A stretch of DNA of 10,286 nt from an uncultured Paracoccaceae bacterium (GTDB lineage Bacteria; Pseudomonadota; Alphaproteobacteria; Rhodobacterales; Rhodobacteraceae), in NCBI GenBank assembly GCA_937900975.1, contig CALCPC010000555.1, forward strand, positions 1-10,286. The letters are read 5' to 3'. Below the pieces are notes generated by a model, which saw only the letters and a program-made list of their open reading frames with translations, was not told the DNA's origin and ran no database searches. Within the stretch, counting starts at the first letter, position 1. The number at the start of each line of letters is the position of its first letter. Both the position numbers and the translations under genes were made by a program. Below, one piece after another: positions 1 to 4,458 of the stretch.

Positions 1-1
1 G

Positions 2-301
2 TCGCAGCGCACGTTAGAGCAGTTGACTGCGGTTTTGGCCGATATGAAGAAAAAGGCGCCGCTGGTGCGAACGGTGATGACGATGGTGGACCGGCGCAAA
101 AGCCTCCACCGCCAGGTGCTGGAGGCCGAGACCGCGTCGCGTCTTACCACCGTCGTACCCTATGCCAGCGTGGTGGAGCGGATGGGCGTCGAACGCTGCC
201 CGGTCGCGGCCTTCGCACCGCGGAGCAGGGCCGCAGCGGCCTATCGCGCGATTTGGGCAGAGATCGCGCCCAGTCTTGCCACACCCGATAGCGTTGCGTG
301 A
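2..301 (+). CDS. ParA-family chromosome/plasmid partitioning ATPase, C-terminal fragment
   Basis: The reading frame is open from the left edge and ends in TGA at 299-301, so only the last 99 residues are present. ParA-type P-loop ATPases bind DNA and drive segregation or positioning of chromosomes, plasmids or other cargo. The visible part fits the C-terminal third of the family: a segment MTMVDRRKSLHRQVLEA (the conserved helix after the strand leading to 'VDRR'), then VPYASVVERMGVERCPVAAF (the 'IP.s..ve.mg..r.PV..f' stretch), then a final amphipathic helix ending AYRAIWAEI. The Walker A and Walker B motifs lie outside the window and cannot be checked. A TTG at 23 could be read as a start, but homologous sequence continues upstream of it, so the gene is taken as truncated. 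No parB follows; the next gene converges from the other strand. It could also be an orphan ParA/MinD-like protein rather than the main chromosomal ParA. Confidence 0.8.
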   Translation, partial: SQRTLEQLTAVLADMKKKAPLVRTVMTMVDRRKSLHRQVLEAETASRLTTVVPYASVVERMGVERCPVAAFAPRSRAAAAYRAIWAEIAPSLATPDSVA

Positions 302-466
302 AAGACCAATGGCATCAAGCCTTCCCAAGCGCGTTGAAACCTTTGATTTCAGGCGGCGTTCTGGGGTCCAGGGGTCTTACGAAACGCCTAAGCGCGGGAC
401 CAAGCTCCACCGGGGCCAATCGATGGCCGCACCGTGCTCAACGCCGCGCTGCGCGGCGAACCCGGG
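302..466. other. Convergent intergenic region, parA-like / RidA-family gene
   Basis: This 165-nt gap lies between two genes that point at each other. It holds a possible 6-bp inverted repeat (GGCGTT at 355-360 with AACGCC at 383-388, loop 22 nt), a weak 5-bp repeat (335-339 with 347-351), and the stronger hairpin at 442-458 listed separately. I see no convincing small ORF, RNA gene or promoter. A termination role is inferred from the convergent layout only. Confidence 0.5.
442..458 (-). terminator. GC hairpin just after the RidA-family gene, possible terminator without T-tract
   Basis: CGCCGCG at 442-448 pairs perfectly with CGCGGCG at 452-458 around a 3-nt loop. It starts 8 nt beyond the stop codon of the RidA-family gene on the minus strand. 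No run of T follows, so it is not a textbook intrinsic terminator. Such T-less GC hairpins could still pause polymerase or protect the transcript 3' end. The spacing from the stop codon matches that of the hairpin after trpS. Confidence 0.35.
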
Positions 467-808
467 TCAGGGCAGGGCCGCCGTCACGATGATCTCGACC
501 TTGAGCGTATCGCGGGCAAGCCGCGCTTCGCCGCAGGCCCGCGCCGGCGCGTGATCGGCGGGCACCCAGGCGTCCCAAACCGCGTTCATTTCGGCAAAAT
601 CGGCCATGTCGGAAAGCCAGATGATCGCTTGCAGAATGTGGCGGTTGTCCGTGCCGACCTCCGCCAAAAGCGCATCGATGCGGGCAAGACAGGTCTCGGT
701 CTGGGCGGTGACGCTGCCCTCGCCGCCGACTTGGCCCGAAAGATAGACCGTCCCATTGTGGACGACGATCTTGCTCATCCGGGTGCCGACCTCTTTTCGG
801 GTGATCAT
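467..808 (-). CDS. RidA (YjgF/YER057c/UK114) family protein
   Basis: The product is a 113-residue soluble protein of the RidA superfamily. These are trimeric proteins; the archetype hydrolyses reactive enamine/imine intermediates from PLP enzymes such as threonine dehydratase. Family signatures are the N-terminal [13 protein letters not shown], the mid-protein [35 protein letters not shown], and the C-terminal PARAC...LKVEIIV. Arg90 (in PARAC) and Glu105 (in KVEI) align with the substrate-binding Arg and the Glu of active RidA. The 'IxRxEVGxRMS' start and [18 protein letters not shown] resemble the uncharacterised YjgF-like subgroup rather than canonical RidA, so the substrate is uncertain. 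The ATG at 808 is chosen because AAGGAC (815-820) sits 6 nt upstream and the family homology begins there. A longer frame reaching 874 would run through the trpS hairpin and encode an Arg-rich leader. It lies 72 nt downstream of trpS on the same strand. Confidence 0.9.
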   Translation of the reverse strand: MITRKEVGTRMSKIVVHNGTVYLSGQVGGEGSVTAQTETCLARIDALLAEVGTDNRHILQAIIWLSDMADFAEMNAVWDAWVPADHAPARACGEARLARDTLKVEIIVTAALP

Positions 809-814
809 TGGTCT

Positions 815-820
815 GTCCTT
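815..820 (-). promoter_or_regulatory. Ribosome binding site of the RidA-family gene
   Basis: AAGGAC on the minus strand, 6 nt before the ATG at 806-808. It supports the short 113-residue product over the longer open frame that begins further upstream. Confidence 0.6.
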
Positions 821-849
821 TCGCGTGGGCGGGTTGGGGACGTTCTGGC

Positions 850-872
850 GGCGCGCCGAGCGTCGGCGCGCC
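850..872 (-). terminator. Perfect 10-bp inverted repeat after trpS, putative terminator or RNA-stability hairpin
   Basis: GGCGCGCCGA (850-859) and TCGGCGCGCC (863-872) are exact reverse complements around the 3-nt loop GCG. Each arm contains the 8-bp palindrome GGCGCGCC. The stem starts 8 nt after the TAA of trpS. No T-tract follows on either strand, so intrinsic termination would be non-canonical. Partial read-through into the RidA-family gene, or 3'-end protection of trpS mRNA, are equally possible. Confidence 0.5.
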
Positions 873-880
873 ACAGGCGG

Positions 881-1906
881 TTAGGGCCGGCTGACGAAGC
901 CGAGGATGTCATAGGTGTCTTTGCGCACCTTAAGGGCGATCTCGGCGGCCCGATCCGCGCCGTTCATCAGCACCCGGTCGATCTCGGCCGGATCGGACAG
1001 CAGCCGGTTCATCTCGGCGGTGATGCCGGCCAGTTTCTCAACCGCAAGATCGGCGCGCACGGGCTTGAAATCGCTAAAGCTTTTTCCGCCGTGCTCTGCC
1101 ATCACCGCCTCTGGGCTGATCTCGGCAAGCGCGGCATAGATCCGCACCAGGTTCAACGCCTCGGCCCGGCCCTCCATCGCCTCCAGCGTCTCCCCCAGCG
1201 GTTCGGGATCGGTGCGCGCTTTGCGGATTTTCTTTGCGATGCTGTCGGCATCGTCCTTCAGCGTGATCCGGCTTTGGTCCGAGGGGTCGGATTTCGACAT
1301 CTTCTTCGTGCCGTCCCGCAGGCTCATCACCCGCGTCGCGGCCCCGTCGATCACCGGTTCGGGCAGCGGGAAATACGCCGCACCATAATCGAGGTTGAAC
1401 TTCTGCGCGATATCGCGGGCAAGCTCGATATGCTGGCGCTGATCCTCGCCGACGGGCACATGTGTGGCGTGATAGGCCAGGATATCGGCGGCCTGCAAAG
1501 CGGGGTAAGCGTAGAGACCAAGGCTAGAGCGTTCAGCATTTTTGCCAGCCTTATCTTTGAATTGCGTCATTCGGTTCATCCAGCCAAGCCGCGCGACGCA
1601 GGAAAAGATCCAGCCGATTTCGGCATGCGCGCTGACGGCCGACTGGTTGAACAGGATCGACTTGTCGGGATCCAGACCGCAGGCAAGATAGGCTGCGGTC
1701 AATTCCCGCGTGGCGCGGGTCATCTCGTCCCGCCCGGGCCACGTGACGGTGATCGCATGGAGGTCGACGATGCAATAAACCGTTTCCCAAGCGGCGTCCT
1801 GCATCTCAACGAAGCGCTTGACGGCGCCGAGATAATTGCCGAGGTGCAGATCGCCGGTCGGCTGAATGCCGGAAAAGACCCGGCGCGGGAACTTGGGTGT
1901 CGTCAT
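881..1906 (-). CDS. trpS: Tryptophan--tRNA ligase (tryptophanyl-tRNA synthetase)
   Basis: This 341-residue class Ic aminoacyl-tRNA synthetase activates tryptophan with ATP and loads it onto tRNA-Trp in the cytoplasm. The length matches bacterial TrpS. The Rossmann-fold ATP site shows the HIGH-type motif as [10 protein letters not shown] (residues 18-27), preceded by FSGIQPTG. The KMSKS loop is intact (KKMSKS, residues 201-206). Other family segments are [12 protein letters not shown] (residues 134-145), with the Asp that recognises the indole nitrogen, and [16 protein letters not shown] (residues 152-167). The C-terminal helical anticodon-binding region is complete and the gene ends in TAA. 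The ATG at 1906 gives the expected N-terminus ([18 protein letters not shown]); its Shine-Dalgarno is weak (AGGT about 11 nt upstream). The gene is divergent from the rhomboid-like gene and precedes the RidA-family gene. Confidence 0.98.
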   Translation of the reverse strand: MTTPKFPRRVFSGIQPTGDLHLGNYLGAVKRFVEMQDAAWETVYCIVDLHAITVTWPGRDEMTRATRELTAAYLACGLDPDKSILFNQSAVSAHAEIGWIFSCVARLGWMNRMTQFKDKAGKNAERSSLGLYAYPALQAADILAYHATHVPVGEDQRQHIELARDIAQKFNLDYGAAYFPLPEPVIDGAATRVMSLRDGTKKMSKSDPSDQSRITLKDDADSIAKKIRKARTDPEPLGETLEAMEGRAEALNLVRIYAALAEISPEAVMAEHGGKSFSDFKPVRADLAVEKLAGITAEMNRLLSDPAEIDRVLMNGADRAAEIALKVRKDTYDILGFVSRP

Positions 1907-1937
1907 TGGGGGTGCTACCTTGCGCTAGAGCGCCCCG

Positions 1938-1966
1938 CTTATCGCGCCAGCGCTTGCGCCCGTCAA
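1938..1966 (-). promoter_or_regulatory. Sigma70-type promoter of trpS
   Basis: Reading the minus strand, TTGACG (1961-1966; 5 of 6 to TTGACA) is followed after exactly 17 nt by GATAAG (1938-1943; 4 of 6 to TATAAT). The expected start is near 1931, giving a leader of about 25 nt before the trpS ATG. That is too short for a T-box or a Trp leader-peptide attenuator, so trpS regulation would have to act at initiation. Inferred from sequence only. Confidence 0.65.
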
Positions 1967-1989
1967 TCGTGAAGGGCCGGCCAACCGGG

Positions 1990-1994
1990 AAGGA
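1990..1994 (+). promoter_or_regulatory. Ribosome binding site deciding the TTG start of the rhomboid-like gene
   Basis: AAGGA on the plus strand, 6 nt before the TTG at 2001. It is the best Shine-Dalgarno in the 94-nt trpS/rhomboid gap and is the main reason for accepting a TTG start. Confidence 0.6.
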
Positions 1995-2000
1995 ACAGGT

Positions 2001-2690
2001 TTGCATCACCCCGACCACGACGCACCGCCCTTCAACCCAGTGCCCGCCATCGTGCTTGTGCCCGCGCTTGCGATCCTGGCGGTCGAGGTCGCGGTGCAGG
2101 CGGGGGCCAGCGGTTTTGTCGGCGGGCCGGCCGCGATTGGCTGGCGGTTGTCGCTGGTGCAGAGCTTTGGGTTTTTCGATGCGATGTGGGAACAGAAGCT
2201 GGCCACGGGCTATACTGGGCAGGGCGCGCTGAGGCGGCCGGTGACGTACGTGTTTTTCCACTTCTCCTTTGTTGATGCGCTGTTTGCGGCGGTGATCTTG
2301 CTTGCGATCGGCAACCGCGTGGCCCGCGTTTTCTCGGCGTTTGCGATCGGCGTTGTGTTTTTGGCCTCGGCGGCGGTTGGGGCGGCCGTCTTTGGGCTGG
2401 TGCGGGATACCGACCAGCCATTGGTTGGCGCGTGGCCGGTAGTTTATGCCTTTGTCGGGCTTTTGACCTGGACGCTTTGGATCACGGCGCGGCGCACCGG
2501 GGACGATCCGGCGGTTGCGTTTCAGTTGGTTGGCATGCTGGTGGCGCTGCAGCTTTTCTTTTGGGTGGCGTTCGGCGCCAGCACGAATTTAGCCGCGGAT
2601 CTCAGCGGGTTTTTGACCGCGTTTCTTCTGGCGCCGGTTCTGGTGCCGGGTGGGATCGGCCATGTCCGCCAGCTTTTGCGGGCGCGCTAG
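2001..2690 (+). CDS. Rhomboid-fold membrane protein, apparently catalytically inactive
   Basis: The product is a 229-residue polytopic inner-membrane protein with about six hydrophobic segments and a short His/Asp-rich cytoplasmic start (HHPDHD). The rhomboid fold is recognisable by aligning to E. coli GlpG as I recall it: HFSFVDALFA (87-96) matches HFSLMHILFN, GAWPVVYAFVG (143-153) matches GLSGVVYALMG, and AADLSGF (198-204) matches the GAHIAGL region. At the key positions the catalytic Ser is Trp145, the catalytic His is Asp200, the oxyanion-hole His is Asp92 and the oxyanion Asn is Ala96. Only the non-essential first His (His87) is kept. It should therefore not be a protease; inactive rhomboids elsewhere act as chaperones or trafficking factors. 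The TTG start is supported by AAGGA 6 nt upstream. It stands alone on the plus strand between murJ and trpS and is followed after one base by a small membrane protein gene. Related Rhodobacterales proteins are usually annotated 'rhomboid family protease', probably wrongly. Confidence 0.85.
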   Translation: MHHPDHDAPPFNPVPAIVLVPALAILAVEVAVQAGASGFVGGPAAIGWRLSLVQSFGFFDAMWEQKLATGYTGQGALRRPVTYVFFHFSFVDALFAAVILLAIGNRVARVFSAFAIGVVFLASAAVGAAVFGLVRDTDQPLVGAWPVVYAFVGLLTWTLWITARRTGDDPAVAFQLVGMLVALQLFFWVAFGASTNLAADLSGFLTAFLLAPVLVPGGIGHVRQLLRAR

Positions 2691-2691
2691 C

Positions 2692-2877
2692 ATGGGCCCG
2701 TTTGCCTTCCTGCGCCTTGCCCGCCTGTTGCGCCGCCCGCCACGGGGACAGCGGCTGTGGATTATCCTGGCCGTGGTCGCGATTGCGGGCCTTTTGTTTG
2801 GGATCGAGCAGATTTTTGGCTGGCCCGAAGCGCTTACGCCCGAGGGGGGCGGGCGGCGTGTCCCGCGGCTTAACTGA
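2692..2877 (+). CDS. Small single-span membrane protein of unknown function (61 aa)
   Basis: The 61-residue product has a basic N-terminus rich in Arg (residues 8-21 include RLARLLRRPPRGQR), one strongly hydrophobic segment (about residues 22-38, LWIILAVVAIAGLLFGI), then EQIFGWPEALTPE and a basic Gly/Arg tail. The positive-inside rule predicts the N-terminus in the cytoplasm. The ATG at 2692 starts one base after the TAG of the rhomboid-like gene and has no good Shine-Dalgarno of its own, so translation probably depends on reinitiation after the rhomboid gene. That coupling suggests a joint function, but I do not recognise a named family. An in-frame start at 2650 exists but lies within the rhomboid gene and lengthens the protein only with unlikely sequence. 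I am fairly sure it is real because of the clear membrane segment, the tight junction and its extent to just before the convergent murJ end. Confidence 0.7.
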   Translation: MGPFAFLRLARLLRRPPRGQRLWIILAVVAIAGLLFGIEQIFGWPEALTPEGGGRRVPRLN

Positions 2878-2938
2878 CGCCGGGCGCGGCGTGGCGCTTG
2901 CGAAAAAGGCTCACGCGCCGCGGCGGAGCGCGCGGCGC
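2877..2938. terminator. Convergent gene ends with two GC hairpins, possible two-way termination region
   Basis: For plus-strand transcription, ACGCCG (2877-2882) pairs with CGGCGT (2887-2892), starting in the stop codon of the small membrane protein. For minus-strand transcription, GCGCCGCG (2915-2922) pairs perfectly with CGCGGCGC (2931-2938) inside the last codons of murJ; five T (2903-2907 on the complement) follow 7 nt after the stem. The T-tract is offset, so this is weaker than a standard terminator. The two transcripts' 3' ends are only 33 nt apart. Confidence 0.4.
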
Positions 2939-4458
2939 AGGCTGGCAAGATCCACGGCCCGAAGGGCGAGTGCCGCGCTGGCGTAAACCGCCGCCCCGCC
3001 GCCGACCAGCCCCGCAAGCGCAAGGTAGCGCCATCCGGGTTCCGCCAGCGCCGGCGCCAGGGGCGCGGCCGCAAGGCTAAGCGCTGCGCCCATCAAGAGG
3101 CTTGCCGCGGCGATCCGCCAAAGCCGCCGCTCTAAGGCCGGGTCGCGGACCACGGCCCCCTCGATCCGCGCGGCCCCCCGTATCAGCAAATACAGCATCG
3201 CCCAGGCCGAGACCGTTGTGCCAAGCGCCGCCGCCAAATAGCCCAAAAAGGGCGAGAGCCCGATGGCCAGGGCGGCGTTCACGACCATGGCGGCGAGGGC
3301 GTAGCGAAACGGCGTTTTCGTATCCTCCCGCGCGAAAAAGACCGGCGCATAGACCTTTTGCAGAACAAAGGCCGGCAGCCCGGCGCCGTATACCGCGACG
3401 GCAAGCGCCGTGGCCGCGACATCGCCGGCACCAAACGCACCACGCCCAAAAAGCACCGAGACAAGCGGCGTTGCGATCACGATCAGCGCGACCGTCGCCG
3501 GCAGCGTGAGAAGCAGCGCGAATTCCAGCGCGCGGTTGATCTGCTGCGCGCCCCCCGCGGTATCGCCGGCCTGCAAGCGGCGCGACAGATCGGGAAGAAG
3601 CACGATGCCGATGGCGATGCCGACAAGACCCAGCGGCAATTGGTAAAGCCGGTCCGCAAGGCTAAGCCACACGATTGCACCGTCGAAAAAAGACGCGACT
3701 TGGCGTCCGACCAGAAGATTGATTTGCACCACCCCGCCGGGCAGCGCGGCGGGGGCTGCAATGATCGCCAGGCGGCGCAGCGCTGGCGTCATCCGTGGCA
3801 GCCGGGGGCGCAGCCGAAGCCCCGCCCGCTCTGCCGCTTGCCAGACCAGAACCGCCTGCAACACCCCGGCGAGCGGTACGGCCCAGATCAGGGCCGGCCC
3901 GATCGGCAGCGCCAAGACCGCCGCGCCCACCATCGCGCCGATCAGGCAAAGGTTCAAGAGAACCGGCGCCGCCGCCGCCGCCGCAAAGCGCCCCATCGCG
4001 TTGAGCGCGCCCGAAAAAAGCGCGGCGATGGAGATAAACAAGATGTACGGAAACGCGATCCGCCCGTATTCGATGGCCAGCGGCAGGCGCTGATCCTCGG
4101 CAAAACCCGCAGCCATGGCCAGCACCAGCCAGGGCATGAAAAGCTGTGCGATCAGCGTCAGCGCGATCAGGATGGCGATCAGGCCCGACAACGCATCGCG
4201 GGCAAACTCCTCAGCGCCCTGGCCCGCCTCAAGCTTTTTTGAGAACAGCGGCACGAAGGCAAGGTTGAACGCGCCCTCGGCGAAGAAGCGGCGAAAAAGA
4301 TTGGGCAGTGAGAAGGCCACGAAAAAAGCCTCCGCCACCGGCCCGGCGCCGAGCAGGGCGGCCAGCAGGATGTCGCGCACAAAGCCAAGGATCCGGCTGG
4401 CCAGCGTCCAAACGCCGACCGTCAGGAAGGCGGGCAGAAGGCGGATCTTGCGCGTCAC
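2911..4458 (-). CDS. murJ: Lipid II flippase MurJ (MviN)
   Basis: This 515-residue inner-membrane protein has about 14 hydrophobic segments and belongs to the MOP superfamily. MurJ moves the peptidoglycan precursor lipid II from the inner to the outer face of the membrane. The N-terminus carries the hallmark TLASRILGFVRDILLAALLG and LPNLFRRFFAEGAFNLAFVP. Arg22, Arg28 and Arg56/57 match the essential cavity arginines of E. coli MurJ (Arg18, Arg24, Arg52). Residue 43 is Glu where E. coli has the important Asp39. The length is close to E. coli MurJ (511). The start is GTG at 4458, inside the glnD stop (GTGA overlap). A GGAGG lies only 1 nt upstream, so translation is probably coupled to glnD. 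A perfect hairpin sits in the last codons. It is the third gene of the LpoA-like/glnD/murJ operon. Confidence 0.97.
   Translation of the reverse strand: MTRKIRLLPAFLTVGVWTLASRILGFVRDILLAALLGAGPVAEAFFVAFSLPNLFRRFFAEGAFNLAFVPLFSKKLEAGQGAEEFARDALSGLIAILIALTLIAQLFMPWLVLAMAAGFAEDQRLPLAIEYGRIAFPYILFISIAALFSGALNAMGRFAAAAAAPVLLNLCLIGAMVGAAVLALPIGPALIWAVPLAGVLQAVLVWQAAERAGLRLRPRLPRMTPALRRLAIIAAPAALPGGVVQINLLVGRQVASFFDGAIVWLSLADRLYQLPLGLVGIAIGIVLLPDLSRRLQAGDTAGGAQQINRALEFALLLTLPATVALIVIATPLVSVLFGRGAFGAGDVAATALAVAVYGAGLPAFVLQKVYAPVFFAREDTKTPFRYALAAMVVNAALAIGLSPFLGYLAAALGTTVSAWAMLYLLIRGAARIEGAVVRDPALERRLWRIAAASLLMGAALSLAAAPLAPALAEPGWRYLALAGLVGGGAAVYASAALALRAVDLASLRRALRRGA

Noticed and set aside
809..874. 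Longer RidA-family start at 874
   Set aside because: It would translate the trpS 3' hairpin into an Arg-rich leader unlike the family, whereas the ATG at 808 has a well-spaced Shine-Dalgarno.
434..1972. Long plus-strand open frame (512 codons) opposite trpS and the RidA-family gene
   Set aside because: It is antisense to two clearly recognisable genes, its translation resembles no family, and long antisense frames are expected in GC-rich DNA with strong third-position bias.
1907..2000. Possible trp leader peptide, T-box or attenuator before trpS
   Set aside because: The predicted promoter leaves only about 25 nt of leader, with no Trp codon cluster, no T-box sequence and no competing hairpins.
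3358..4242. Plus-strand open frame opposite murJ, very rich in Arg, Gln and Lys
   Set aside because: The composition is what reversed membrane-protein codons give. No domain is visible and murJ is intact.
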